Positions 20,540-29,336 of a stretch of 64,000 nucleotides of DNA are shown piece by piece. The position numbers and the translations under genes were made by a program. The notes under the pieces were generated by a model, which did no database searches, was not told the origin of the DNA, and worked only from the letters and a program-made list of their open reading frames with translations. Location of the stretch: positions 1,736,001-1,800,000 of the forward strand of contig NZ_FTNV01000001.1 in assembly GCF_900156535.1 (NCBI RefSeq), read 5' to 3'. Each line of letters begins with the position of its first letter. The stretch's first letter is position 1. Origin of the DNA: Roseovarius nanhaiticus. GTDB lineage: Bacteria > Pseudomonadota > Alphaproteobacteria > Rhodobacterales > Rhodobacteraceae.

Positions 20540-20730
20540 GTCGGTTCCGCCCCCAGCAATTGTTTCTTGTCCGATCACAGTAATCACGCTGGCGGCCAAA
20601 CTCTGGTCAGCGGCTGGCCTGCGATCATTTGTCATATCGGTTGAATTGGCAACGCCGCCTCGCGGCACTAAGTTCCGCGCGATCCTGCCGAACTATGACA
20701 TGGCGGCCCGCGCAAATTACATTTGGTCAA

Positions 20731-21603
20731 TCAGCTGCGCTTGCGCGCGCTCAGCCGGGGCAGCATGGCGCTGAAATCCCGGCCACGCCCATCTTCGTTC
20801 TCGACGAACTCGGCATAGATGGCGCGTGCGGCGGTGCCCATGGGCGTGTCGGCGTCCACCGCCTCGGCGGCTTGCTGCGCGAGGGTGAGGTCCTTCAGCA
20901 TCAACTCGGCCGCGAAACCGGGCTTGTAGTCGTTATCTGCCGGGCTTTGCGGACCAATGCCCGGCGCCGGACAGTAGGCGTTCATGGACCAGCTATAGCC
21001 CGACGAGGTGCTGACCACGTCGAACATCGCCTGCCGGTCGAGGCCCAGCTTGTCGGCAAGCGCAAAGGCCTCGCAGGTGGCGATCATCGTGGCGCCGAGG
21101 ATCATGTTGTTGCAAATCTTGGCGGCTTGGCCCGCACCCGAGGCACCGCAATGGACAGCCTTCTGGCCCATGATGTCAAAGAGGGGCTTGGCCTTGGCGA
21201 AACCCGCTTCATCGCCGCCGACCATGAAGGTCAAGGTGCCGCCTGCCGCACCGCCGACGCCACCCGAAACAGGTGCATCCAGCGCCGAGAGGCCAGCGGC
21301 CAGCGCGTCGTCGGCCACCGCGCGGGCGCTGGTCACGTCCACGGTTGAGCAGTCGAGAAACACAGCGCCTTTCTGCATGGCGGGAATAATCTGTGCCGCG
21401 ACTTCGCGCAGGATCGCGCCGCTGGGCAGCATGGTGATGACAACGTCTGCGCCAGTGGCGGCAGCCTCGGAGCTGTCCACGGCGGCGACGCCCTCAGCCG
21501 TCACGCCCGCGGGATCAAAACCTGCAACGTCATGGCCCGCAGCGGCCAGATTGGCCGCCATCGGCCCGCCCATATTGCCCAGACCAATGAATCCGATTTT
21601 CAT
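20731..21603 (-). CDS. mmsB: 3-hydroxyisobutyrate dehydrogenase
   Basis: Encodes 290 residues. It oxidises 3-hydroxyisobutyrate to methylmalonate semialdehyde with NAD in valine catabolism. The N-terminal GFIGLGNMGGPMAANL is the dinucleotide fold of the beta-hydroxyacid dehydrogenase family. The substrate motif LDAPVSGGVGGAAGGTLTFM and the catalytic K162 in GASGAGQAAKICNN are present. Start chosen after GAGAGGG. The gene is on the same strand as mmsA, the next pathway step, with the ybdK-like gene between them. Confidence 0.94.
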   Translation of the reverse strand: MKIGFIGLGNMGGPMAANLAAAGHDVAGFDPAGVTAEGVAAVDSSEAAATGADVVITMLPSGAILREVAAQIIPAMQKGAVFLDCSTVDVTSARAVADDALAAGLSALDAPVSGGVGGAAGGTLTFMVGGDEAGFAKAKPLFDIMGQKAVHCGASGAGQAAKICNNMILGATMIATCEAFALADKLGLDRQAMFDVVSTSSGYSWSMNAYCPAPGIGPQSPADNDYKPGFAAELMLKDLTLAQQAAEAVDADTPMGTAARAIYAEFVENEDGRGRDFSAMLPRLSARKRS

Positions 21604-21693
21604 GACATGCCCTCTCATATGCTTGATTTCGGGGCAATGTATCGCCATCGGGCGGGCAGGGGCAATGCCGCGCAAGTGCTCTCTTTGCGCGGG

Positions 21694-22827
21694 TCAGAGC
21701 CCGTCGTGAAATTCCTCGACCAGATGCGCCACGACGGCGCGCAGCGCCGCCTCGCGATCCTTGCCCGCGGTCGCGGCGGCGTCAAAGATACGGCGCTGCC
21801 GGTCGGCGCTGGTCCCTTGCGCTGCGATATGGCGCGCGCGCTCGACCTCGCTGGCCGAGCCGAAATGCGCGGCATCCTCGCCGATCAACTCGATCATCTC
21901 GTCCATCAACACCGACAGCGGCACGATCTGTCCGAGGCCGAAATCGATCAGCCCCTCGCGCACGCCATATCGCTGCGCGCGCCAGCGGTTTTCCGAGATC
22001 AGAAACGTCTCGTAGATGCGCCAGCGCTGGTTCTTGACCGAAAGTCGCCAGAGCATCCGGGCCAGCCCTTGGGTCAGTGCGGCAAGCGTCAGCGCGTCCT
22101 CGATCCGGGGCTGCACATCGCAGATGCGCGATTCGATGGTGGGGTATTTCGACGAGGGGCGCAGATCCCACCAGATCTTGGATGCGTCCTCGATCACTCC
22201 CAAATCCGTGAGCGCATGGGTGGCGCGTTCGTATTCGCCAAAACTGCTCATCCGGGGCGGCAGGCCGGTGCGGGGCAGATTGTCGAACACCGTCAGCCGG
22301 TAGCTGTCGAGGCCGGTGTCATGTCCTTGCCAGAAGGGTGACGAGCAACTGAGCGCCAGCAGATGGGGCAGGAAGTAGCTGAGCTGGTTCATGACATCGA
22401 CGCGTCGGTCGGGCGCACCCACCGCCACATGGACGTGCATCCCGCAGATCAGCATGCGCCGCACAACACCCGCCAGATCCGTCGAGAGGTTGTTATATCG
22501 GTCCTTGTCCGTGTGCTTTTGCTCGCGCCAGCGCGAGAAAGGATGGCAGGAGGCTGCGATCGGCGCGAGGCCGAATTTGGCCGCCTCGCGCGCAATGCAG
22601 GCCCGCAGACGCCGCAGATCATCACGCGCCTCGCCAATGGTGGCGCAGACCTTGGTCCCGATTTCGATCTGGCAATTGAGGAACTCGGGGCTGACCTGAT
22701 CCTGAAGCTCGGTTCGGCATGCCTCCATCAGCGCTTCGGGCGCCTCGGCAAGGGCCATGCTCTCGGCATCCACCAGCAGGTATTCTTCTTCGATGCCTAT
22801 GGTGAAGTCAGGCTCGTCCAGGGCCAT
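21694..22827 (-). CDS. Carboxylate-amine ligase, YbdK/GCS2 type
   Basis: Encodes 377 residues from an ATG after AGGAGG. The protein is of the glutamate-cysteine ligase type 2 family: [12 protein letters not shown] near the N-terminus, [14 protein letters not shown], and [11 protein letters not shown]. YbdK in E. coli has weak gamma-glutamylcysteine ligase activity; the natural substrate is unknown. It is placed between mmsA and mmsB on the same strand, 129 bp and 90 bp from each, so a link with branched-chain amino acid breakdown is possible but not shown. Confidence 0.88.
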   Translation of the reverse strand: MALDEPDFTIGIEEEYLLVDAESMALAEAPEALMEACRTELQDQVSPEFLNCQIEIGTKVCATIGEARDDLRRLRACIAREAAKFGLAPIAASCHPFSRWREQKHTDKDRYNNLSTDLAGVVRRMLICGMHVHVAVGAPDRRVDVMNQLSYFLPHLLALSCSSPFWQGHDTGLDSYRLTVFDNLPRTGLPPRMSSFGEYERATHALTDLGVIEDASKIWWDLRPSSKYPTIESRICDVQPRIEDALTLAALTQGLARMLWRLSVKNQRWRIYETFLISENRWRAQRYGVREGLIDFGLGQIVPLSVLMDEMIELIGEDAAHFGSASEVERARHIAAQGTSADRQRRIFDAAATAGKDREAALRAVVAHLVEEFHDGL

Positions 22828-22876
22828 GCGCGCCTCCTGTTGCGGAGGACCAGCAAAGCGCAGGTTTTGCCTGCTG

Positions 22877-22950
22877 CCAAGAAAATTCGAATTTTCTTGG
22901 GCAAAAGCCTGTGCAGGCTTTTGGCGCCCGGCGATAAGACCGGGCGCCAA
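22877..22950 (-). terminator. Three adjacent hairpins after mmsA
   Basis: Three perfect inverted repeats follow each other: a 24-bp AT-rich palindrome at 22877-22900, a 10-bp-arm repeat at 22902-22923, and an 11-bp GC-rich repeat at 22921-22950. They start 6 bp beyond the mmsA stop. They probably terminate or process the transcript before the ligase gene. Confidence 0.6.
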
Positions 22951-22956
22951 GTGATA

Positions 22957-24459
22957 TCAGTCGGCCAGTTTGAAGTGGAATTCGCCGCCTTCCTTGATGC
23001 CCGAAGGCCAGCGCGACGTGACGGTTTTGGTCTTGGTGTAGAACTTGAACGCGTCGGGGCCGTACTGGTTGAGATCGCCGAAGGCCGATTTCTTCCAGCC
23101 GCCAAAGGTGTAATGCGCCAGCGGCACGGGGATGGGGAAGTTGATGCCGACCATGCCTACATTGACGCGGTTCGCGAAATCGCGCGCCGCATCGCCGTCG
23201 CGGGTAAAGATGGCGGTGCCGTTGCCCATCTCGTGATCGGACGCCAGCTTCAGCGCTTCTTCGTAGCTGCCAGCGCGCACGCAGGTGAGGACGGGGCCAA
23301 AGATCTCCTGCTGATAGATATCCATCTCGGGCGTCACCTTGTCAAAAAGGTGCGGCCCAAGGAAGAAGCCATCCTCATAGCCTTGCAGGCTGAAGCCGCG
23401 GCCATCCACGACCAGTTCGGCGCCCTGATCGATGCCGGACTGGACCATGCCCTCGATCCGCTTTTTCGCCTCGGCGGTCACGACGGGGCCGTAATCCATT
23501 TCAGTATCCGAGGTGTAGGGGCCGACCTTCAGCTTCTCGATGCGCGGCACCAGCTTCTCGATCAGCTTGTCAGCGGTTTCCTCGCCCACGGGAACGGCAA
23601 CCGAGATCGCCATGCAGCGCTCGCCTGCCGCGCCGTAACCGGCGCCGATCAGCGCATCGGCGGCCTGGTCGAGATCGGCGTCGGGCATGATGATCATGTG
23701 GTTCTTGGCGCCGCCGAAGCATTGCGCGCGCTTGCCGTTCGAGCAGGCCCGGCCATAGATATACTGCGCGATGGGGGTCGAGCCGACGAAACCGACGGCC
23801 TTGATGTCGTCATTGTCGAGGATCGCGTCGACCGATTCCTTGTCGCCGTTGACAACCTGGCAGATGCCGTCGGGCAGGCCCGCTTCGGTCCAGAGCTCGG
23901 CCAGCATCAGCGGGCAGGAGGGGTCGCGCTCGCTCGGCTTGATGATGACGGCGTTGCCGGCGGCAATGGCGGGGCCCATTTTCCACATCGGAATCATGGC
24001 GGGGAAGTTGAAGGGCGTGATGCCCGCAACAACACCCAAAGCCTGACGCATCGAGTAGATGTCGATGCCGGTCGAGGCGTTGCCGGAATACTCACCCTTC
24101 AGGAAATGCGGCGCGCCGATGCAGAATTCGATCACTTCCATACCGCGCTGCACATCGCCGCGCGCGTCGGGGATGGTCTTGCCATGCTCGCGGCTGATCG
24201 CCTCGGCCAGCTTGTCCATGTCGCGGTTGATGAGACGCACGTATTCCATCATGACGCGGGCGCGTTTTTGCGGGTTGACCGCTTCCCATTCTTTTTGCGC
24301 CTTGGCGGCGTCTGTCACGGCCTGGTTCAGCTCGTCCACGGATGCCAGCGGCGTGCGCGCCTGCACTTCGCCCGTGGCCGGGTTGTAGACATCGGCGAAC
24401 CGGCCCGACGTGCCTTTGACATGCTTGCCGTTGATGTAATGCGTGAGTTCGGTGGTCAT
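22957..24459 (-). CDS. mmsA: Methylmalonate-semialdehyde dehydrogenase (CoA-acylating)
   Basis: Encodes 500 residues. It converts methylmalonate semialdehyde to propionyl-CoA in valine (and thymine) catabolism. The aldehyde dehydrogenase core is clear: GITPFNFPAMIPMWK, IKPSERDP, VGFVGSTPIAQYIY, and catalytic C282 in GERCMAIS. The family hallmark is the missing general-base Glu before the Cys, with CFGGAKNHMIIMPDAD instead, which fits here. Start follows GGGAGG; a longer frame is not needed. The divergent LysR gene is the likely regulator. Confidence 0.96.
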   Translation of the reverse strand: MTTELTHYINGKHVKGTSGRFADVYNPATGEVQARTPLASVDELNQAVTDAAKAQKEWEAVNPQKRARVMMEYVRLINRDMDKLAEAISREHGKTIPDARGDVQRGMEVIEFCIGAPHFLKGEYSGNASTGIDIYSMRQALGVVAGITPFNFPAMIPMWKMGPAIAAGNAVIIKPSERDPSCPLMLAELWTEAGLPDGICQVVNGDKESVDAILDNDDIKAVGFVGSTPIAQYIYGRACSNGKRAQCFGGAKNHMIIMPDADLDQAADALIGAGYGAAGERCMAISVAVPVGEETADKLIEKLVPRIEKLKVGPYTSDTEMDYGPVVTAEAKKRIEGMVQSGIDQGAELVVDGRGFSLQGYEDGFFLGPHLFDKVTPEMDIYQQEIFGPVLTCVRAGSYEEALKLASDHEMGNGTAIFTRDGDAARDFANRVNVGMVGINFPIPVPLAHYTFGGWKKSAFGDLNQYGPDAFKFYTKTKTVTSRWPSGIKEGGEFHFKLAD

Positions 24460-24502
24460 GGAAGCCTCCCTTTTCATGTTGGCCGCAGCATAGCCTTGCA
24501 AA

Positions 24503-24552
24503 TTTGAGCCGAACAGAGGCAATGTCTCAAAGGTGATTTGCGTTTATGCAAA
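24503..24552. promoter_or_regulatory. Candidate LysR operator between mmsA and its regulator
   Basis: Two dyads lie in the 117-bp divergent spacer: TTTGAG (24503-24508) with CTCAAA (24526-24531), and TTTGC (24537-24541) with GCAAA (24548-24552). The placement fits LysR-type recognition and activation sites. Binding is inferred. Confidence 0.4.
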
Positions 24553-24576
24553 GCCGCTGACACGGGGGGCCAAGGC

Positions 24577-25482
24577 ATGCAGCCACAATGGGACGATCTC
24601 AAGATATTCCTGGCTGTTGCGCGGCACGAGAGCCTGTCATCAGCGGGCAGGGTCCTGAAAATCGACCCGGCCACCGTGGGCCGCCGCATCGCGCGACTGG
24701 AAGAGGCGCTGCGCGCGCCGCTTTTCGCCAAGTCGCCGCAGGGGTATGCGCTGACCAACGAGGGCCAGCGCCTCATGGAGCATGCGGCCCGCGCCGAGCA
24801 GGAGATGACCGCCGCTTTTGAGGATCTGTCCGGCCATGGCGCGCAGCTGAGCGGGCAGATCCGGCTTGGCTCGCCCGATGGGTCGGCCAATTTCCTGCTG
24901 CCGCAGGTCTGCGCGCAGATTGTCGAGAAGAACCCGGATCTGGAGGTGCAGATCGTCGCGCTGCCGCGCGTCTTCAACCTGTCGCGGCGCGAAGCGGATA
25001 TGGCCATCGCGGTCAGCGCGCCCACCGCCGGGCGCCTCAGTGTGCAGCGCGTGACCGATTATCGCCTTAGCCTGGTCGCATCGCGCAACTATCTGCGTCA
25101 GGCCGCACCCATCAACACACTTGAGGACCTGCGCCATCACCGCATCGTCGGCTACATCTCGGACATGATCTTTGACAAGGAGCTGGATTACATGGGCGAG
25201 CTGGGCCTGCCGCCCGCGCAACTGGCCAGCAATTCGGTGTCGGTGCAGTTCAACTGGATCCGGCAGGGGGCGGGTATCGGAATGATGCACGACTTCTCGA
25301 TCCCTTTCGGGCGCGGCATGCAGCGCGTCCTGCCCGATCAGATCGGCCTGAAACGCAGTTTCTACCTGATCCGGCATGTGGATGACCGCCGCCTTGAGCG
25401 GCTCAACCGCTTTGCTGAAGCGCTGGCCACGGGCATGCGGCGTGAGGTGGCACGTCTGGAAGAGCGCGCAGAGCTCGCTTGA
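24577..25482 (+). CDS. LysR family transcriptional regulator (mmsA-divergent)
   Basis: Encodes 301 residues starting at MQPQWDDLKIFLAVARHESLSSAGRVL. The N-terminal winged helix has PATVGRRIARLEEALRAPLFAKSPQGYALTNEG. The C-terminal effector domain follows (IRLGSPDGSANFLLPQ, SVSVQFNWIRQGAGIGMMHDF). It is transcribed away from mmsA, the classic arrangement for a LysR regulator of the neighbouring operon. The inducer is unknown; a valine-pathway intermediate is a reasonable guess. Confidence 0.92.
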   Translation: MQPQWDDLKIFLAVARHESLSSAGRVLKIDPATVGRRIARLEEALRAPLFAKSPQGYALTNEGQRLMEHAARAEQEMTAAFEDLSGHGAQLSGQIRLGSPDGSANFLLPQVCAQIVEKNPDLEVQIVALPRVFNLSRREADMAIAVSAPTAGRLSVQRVTDYRLSLVASRNYLRQAAPINTLEDLRHHRIVGYISDMIFDKELDYMGELGLPPAQLASNSVSVQFNWIRQGAGIGMMHDFSIPFGRGMQRVLPDQIGLKRSFYLIRHVDDRRLERLNRFAEALATGMRREVARLEERAELA

Positions 25483-25553
25483 CAGGGGGCGCCGCGCCTT
25501 TACGCTGAGTTAACCGGTGCATGAGCCGGACCAAGCGCAGAGGGGGCATCGAC

Positions 25554-25985
25554 ATGCTGGTTTCACAAATTCTCAAGTCCAAGGGCGATGGCGTATTTAC
25601 CGCGCCGCCCAGCATGACTGTGGCCGAGGCGACCGAGATCCTGTCGGCCAAGCGTATTGGCGTCCTGATCATCACGGGACCGGATGATAGTGTGGTCGGC
25701 ATCCTTTCCGAGCGCGACATCGTGCGCGCGCTGGGAGAGCGCGGCTCCGAGTGCATGTCGGAGAAGGTCGAGGCGTTGATGACCGCCGATCCCTTCACGG
25801 CCATCCCGTCGGACAAGGGCGAGCAGATTCTGGCCAAGATGACCGAGGGCAGGTTCCGTCACATGCCGGTTGTCCAAGAGGGCAAGCTGATCGGCATCGT
25901 GACGCTGGGCGACGTGGTCAAGGCGCGCCTCGACGAATTGGCGATGGAGAACGCGTCGATGCAGGGAATGATCATGGGCCATTAG
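25554..25985 (+). CDS. Tandem CBS domain protein
   Basis: Encodes 143 residues. The whole protein is a CBS pair: first copy at about 8-66 (GVFTAPPSMTVAEATEIL, VGILSERDIVRAL) and second at about 73-130 (MTADPFTAIPSD, RHMPVVQEGKLIGIVTLGDVVKARL). Such stand-alone CBS modules usually bind adenine nucleotides and regulate partners. The partner is unknown. Start follows AGAGGGGG. Confidence 0.88.
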   Translation: MLVSQILKSKGDGVFTAPPSMTVAEATEILSAKRIGVLIITGPDDSVVGILSERDIVRALGERGSECMSEKVEALMTADPFTAIPSDKGEQILAKMTEGRFRHMPVVQEGKLIGIVTLGDVVKARLDELAMENASMQGMIMGH

Positions 25986-26107
25986 CGCCGGTCGCGGGTT
26001 TGGGCGGACATCCGCCGCGTCGGTTGGCGCCGCGTTGTCACGCCGGGTCTTGCAATCCGGTGACCTGTCATGCCTTTTGGCGCAACTGAAACAAAAGATG
26101 ATAGCTT

Positions 26108-26602
26108 ATGCGCATTGGCCTTTATCCCGGCACGTTCGATCCCATCACGCTGGGTCATGTCGATATCATCCGCCGGGCCAGCACGCTGGTCGATCGGCTG
26201 GTCATCGGCGTCGCGATCAATCGCGACAAGGGGCCACTTTTTGATCTGGAAGAGCGGGTGTCGATGATCGAGGCCGAGGCCGCGCGCCTGAAGGTGCCGG
26301 GCGGGGGCGAAATCATCGTGCATCCGTTCGAGAATTTGCTGATTGATTGCGCGCGCGACGTGGGCGCCCCAGTCATCGTGCGCGGCCTGCGTGCCGTGGC
26401 GGATTTTGAATACGAGTTTCAGATGGTCGGCATGAACCGCGCGCTCGACGACAGTATCGAGACAGTGTTCCTGATGGCCGATACCGGTCATCAGGCCATC
26501 GCGTCGAAACTGGTCAAGGAGATCGCACGACTCGGCGGAGACGTGTCGAAATTCGTAACCCCTGATGTGAATGCTGCACTGGTGAAACGGTTCGCACCCT
26601 AA
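26108..26602 (+). CDS. coaD: Phosphopantetheine adenylyltransferase
   Basis: Encodes 164 residues, the usual length. It catalyses the fourth step of coenzyme A synthesis, transferring AMP from ATP to 4'-phosphopantetheine. The nucleotidyltransferase motif T-F-D-P-I-T-L-G-H is at the N-terminus, and the family segments VIVRGLRAVADFEYEFQMVGMNR and SKLVKEIARLGGDVSKFV are present. Confidence 0.97.
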   Translation: MRIGLYPGTFDPITLGHVDIIRRASTLVDRLVIGVAINRDKGPLFDLEERVSMIEAEAARLKVPGGGEIIVHPFENLLIDCARDVGAPVIVRGLRAVADFEYEFQMVGMNRALDDSIETVFLMADTGHQAIASKLVKEIARLGGDVSKFVTPDVNAALVKRFAP

Positions 26603-26629
26603 GCGGCGCGACCCTTGCAGCAAGGCGTA

Positions 26630-26773
26630 TCACCGCCAGAACGCCATCCACTCGATCAGGTCGCCCAGCTTGGCCCCGAGAAAGATCAGGCCGTCCCAGC
26701 CTTGGATGTAGTAATCCAAAAACAGCGCCAGCACGATCAGCAGAAAAAGCCATAGCGCGATACGGTCGGTCAT
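26630..26773 (-). CDS. 47-residue single-helix membrane protein
   Basis: A short frame starting MTDRIALWLFLLIVLALF and ending LIEWMAFWR. One transmembrane helix (about 5-22) is followed by an amphipathic Trp-rich helix. A GGGAAAG site precedes the ATG. The pattern, with a W-M-A-F-W-R terminus, resembles small membrane proteins kept in Rhodobacteraceae. It lies 93 bp downstream of gap on the same strand. Function is unknown. Confidence 0.65.
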   Translation of the reverse strand: MTDRIALWLFLLIVLALFLDYYIQGWDGLIFLGAKLGDLIEWMAFWR

Positions 26774-26866
26774 CTGATCGCTTTCCCAAATTGCGTGCGG
26801 CAGACAGCCCTGCGGCCCCGCGCCTTATGCCAGACGGGGGCCGCGGCCTGCAACATGCCTTGGCGC

Positions 26867-27868
26867 TTAGCCTAAACGCCCCATCAGTGCGGCAACATCG
26901 GCCATGCGGCAGCTAAAGCCCCATTCGTTGTCATACCATGCAAGCACGCGCACCAGGGTTCCGCCGACCACTTTGGTCTGGTCAGGGGCAAAGATGCTGC
27001 TTTCCTCGGTATGATTGAAATCGATGCTGACCTTGGGCGCGGGATCGTAGGCCAAAATGCCCTTCATTTCGCCCGCCGCAGCCTCGGCCACGACGGCGTT
27101 GACGTCCTCTGCCGTGACGGTTTTCGATGCGACGAATGTCAGATCCACCGCCGAGACATTGGGCGTCGGCACCCGGATGGCGGACCCATCAAGGCGGCCC
27201 TTCATGGCGGGCAGCACCTCGGACAGGGCCTTGGCGGCGCCGGTGGAGGTGGGGATCATGCTCATCGCGGCGGCGCGGGCGCGGTAAAGATCCTTGTGCC
27301 GGCGGTCCAGCGTCGGCTGATCGCCCGTGTAGGAGTGGATCGTAGTCATGATCCCGCTCTCGATGCCGATGCCCTCGTGCAGCACCTTGGCCAGCGGGGC
27401 GAGGCAGTTGGTGGTGCAGGAGCCGTTCGAGATCATCCGCTCGCCGGGCTGCAACTCGCCATCATTGACGCCCATTACCACGGTGCGGTCCACGTTCTTG
27501 CCTGGGGCCGACAGCAGAACTTTGCCTGCGCCGCGCTCCAGATGCTTTTTCGCCTTGTCGCCATCGTTGAAATTGCCGGTGCATTCCAAGACGACATCGC
27601 AGCCGCTCCAATCCAATTCGTCCATGTCGTAGGTCGAGAACATCTGGATGTCGCCGCGCCCAAGGTTCAGCGTACCATCGCCGGTGGTCACGGTGCCGGG
27701 AAAGCGTCCATGCACACTGTCAAAGCGGATCAGGTGCGCCGCCGTTTCAAGAGGGCCGGTGGCGTTGAGCTTGACCACCTTGATATCTTCGCGGCCCGTC
27801 TCGCTGATATGGGCGAGGGTGGCGCGCCCGATGCGGCCGAATCCGTTGATGCCGACGGTGATGGTCAT
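26867..27868 (-). CDS. gap: Glyceraldehyde-3-phosphate dehydrogenase
   Basis: Encodes 333 residues. The NAD-binding GINGFGRIGR is at the N-terminus, catalytic C151 sits in SNGSCTTNCLAP, and the substrate segment SYTGDQPTLDRRHKDLYRARAAAMSMIPTSTGAAKA is intact. The residue that follows the strand-2 Asn (KLNATG) is Ala where NAD-specific enzymes usually have Asp, so coenzyme preference may be relaxed toward NADP; this is inference. Start chosen after AAGGAG. tkt is encoded 1.5 kb away on the same strand. Confidence 0.96.
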   Translation of the reverse strand: MTITVGINGFGRIGRATLAHISETGREDIKVVKLNATGPLETAAHLIRFDSVHGRFPGTVTTGDGTLNLGRGDIQMFSTYDMDELDWSGCDVVLECTGNFNDGDKAKKHLERGAGKVLLSAPGKNVDRTVVMGVNDGELQPGERMISNGSCTTNCLAPLAKVLHEGIGIESGIMTTIHSYTGDQPTLDRRHKDLYRARAAAMSMIPTSTGAAKALSEVLPAMKGRLDGSAIRVPTPNVSAVDLTFVASKTVTAEDVNAVVAEAAAGEMKGILAYDPAPKVSIDFNHTEESSIFAPDQTKVVGGTLVRVLAWYDNEWGFSCRMADVAALMGRLG

Positions 27869-28038
27869 GGGCTTGGCTCCTTGGCAGATCATAGGGGATG
27901 GGCGCGATATACGGCGCTCCGCCGGGTGCCGAAAGGTCAAAATGCGCGCAATGCCTGCTGTTAGCGCTATAATCATATGGGCTTGCGCCCAAGGCACGGA
28001 TAGCTACCGTGCCCGCGCGGCGGATGAAGAGGAACAAG

Positions 28039-29010
28039 ATGAGCGGACTTCTGGCACTACTTGATGACGTGGCAGCGATTGCCAAGGTTGCGGCGGCTTC
28101 GGTCGACGATGTCGTGGGGCAGGCGGCCAAGGCGGGTGCCAAGGCTGCGGGCGCGGCGATCGATGACGCGGCGGTGACCCCGAAATATGTGACCGGCTTC
28201 GACGCGGCGCGTGAATTGCCGATCATTTGGCGCATCGCCCGCGGCTCGCTTCTGAACAAGCTGATCTTCCTGCTGCCGGCTGGTCTTGCGCTGAGTGCCT
28301 TCGCGCCATGGGCGATCACGCCGCTTCTGATGCTGGGCGGCTGTTACCTGTGCTTCGAGGGTGCCGAGAAGGTGGCCCATGCGCTGGGCTGGGCCCATCA
28401 CGAGAAAAGTCACGTCAAAAAAACAGCGCCCGGTGATTCTGCACATCTGGAAGAGCAGAAGGTGAAAGGCGCGATCAAGACCGATTTCATCCTTTCGGCA
28501 GAGATCATGACCATCGCGCTCTCGGCCATCCCCGAGAGTACATTCTGGATGGAGGCGGCGACGCTGGCCACGGTGGCGGTGATGATCACCGTCGCGATCT
28601 ACGGCGCCGTCGCGCTGATCGTGAAAGCCGACGATGTGGGCCTCTGGATGGCGGCGGCCTCGCGCCTTGCGGCGCTGCGCTCGCTGGGCAAGGGGATTGT
28701 GGCGATGATGCCCAAGGTGCTGGCGCTCTTGATGATTGTCGGAACGGCGGCGATGCTGTGGGTCGGCGGCAATATCGTGCTGCACGGGCTGGAGGTGCTG
28801 GGCTGGCATTGGCCCTATGACACCGTGCATCACATCGCCAAGGTGGCCACCCAAGGGATGGAGCAGGGGCGCGCCGCGGCCAATTGGGCGCTGGTCGCCA
28901 CGATGGACGGGCTGTTCGGTCTGGCGCTTGGCTTTGTGCTGATCCCGATCGGGACCAAGGTCATCACGCCGGTCTGGCAAAAACTGCGCAAGGTCAATCC
29001 GGTCGCCTGA
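28039..29010 (+). CDS. DUF808 family membrane protein (YedI-like)
   Basis: Encodes 323 residues from the ATG after GAGGA. The N-terminal MSGLLALLDDVAAIAKVAAASVDDV and the following AVTPKYVTGFDAARELPIIWRIARGSLLNK are the family signature. Several transmembrane helices follow. The family is widespread in proteobacteria and of unknown function. Confidence 0.9.
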   Translation: MSGLLALLDDVAAIAKVAAASVDDVVGQAAKAGAKAAGAAIDDAAVTPKYVTGFDAARELPIIWRIARGSLLNKLIFLLPAGLALSAFAPWAITPLLMLGGCYLCFEGAEKVAHALGWAHHEKSHVKKTAPGDSAHLEEQKVKGAIKTDFILSAEIMTIALSAIPESTFWMEAATLATVAVMITVAIYGAVALIVKADDVGLWMAAASRLAALRSLGKGIVAMMPKVLALLMIVGTAAMLWVGGNIVLHGLEVLGWHWPYDTVHHIAKVATQGMEQGRAAANWALVATMDGLFGLALGFVLIPIGTKVITPVWQKLRKVNPVA

Positions 29011-29054
29011 TCTTGACCGGGCAGCCCCCCTTGGGCAAGTCCGCGCACAAGATC

Positions 29055-29261
29055 ATGCCTGCGCGATGTCTGGAACACGAGGCTTGGCTTTAGACCGCCT
29101 TCGCCTCTGAAACAGCCGTTCAAGGTGGCATCATCCGGCGTGCCCTGCGAGATATCGAACGGCTGGTGGGCCCGCCTGCCTTCGAGGCAGAGCGGCGGCG
29201 GCGCGCCTTCTCATGGCCCGGAAATGACGGCCAATTCGATATTTTCTGCAAACGGGCGTGA
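29055..29261 (+). pseudogene. Possible small decayed ORF with an in-frame stop
   Basis: From ATG 29055 the frame reads 12 codons, meets TAG at 29091-29093, and then stays open to TGA at 29259-29261. The downstream part reads like a real small protein (GGIIRRALRDIERLVG, then FEAERRRRAF and GQFDIFCKRA) but has no start codon of its own. It could be a nonsense-inactivated gene or chance. The rest of this 326-bp stretch between the DUF808 gene and tkt holds only the tkt hairpin. Confidence 0.3.
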
Positions 29262-29300
29262 GCGGGCTATCCGCTAGGCCCAAAGTGCTTGAACAGCTTG

Positions 29301-29329
29301 GGGAAGACTATTCGGTGAATAGTCTTCCC
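29301..29329 (-). terminator. Hairpin directly after tkt
   Basis: A perfect 13-bp stem (29301-29313 and 29317-29329) with a 3-nt loop starts 7 bp past the tkt stop. No T tract follows on the minus strand. Confidence 0.6.
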
Positions 29330-29336
29330 GCGCGCC

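Noticed and set aside
22363..24507. 714-codon plus-strand frame opposite mmsA and the ligase gene
   Set aside because: It spans the opposite strand of two real genes and their spacer, including three hairpins, with no domain of its own.
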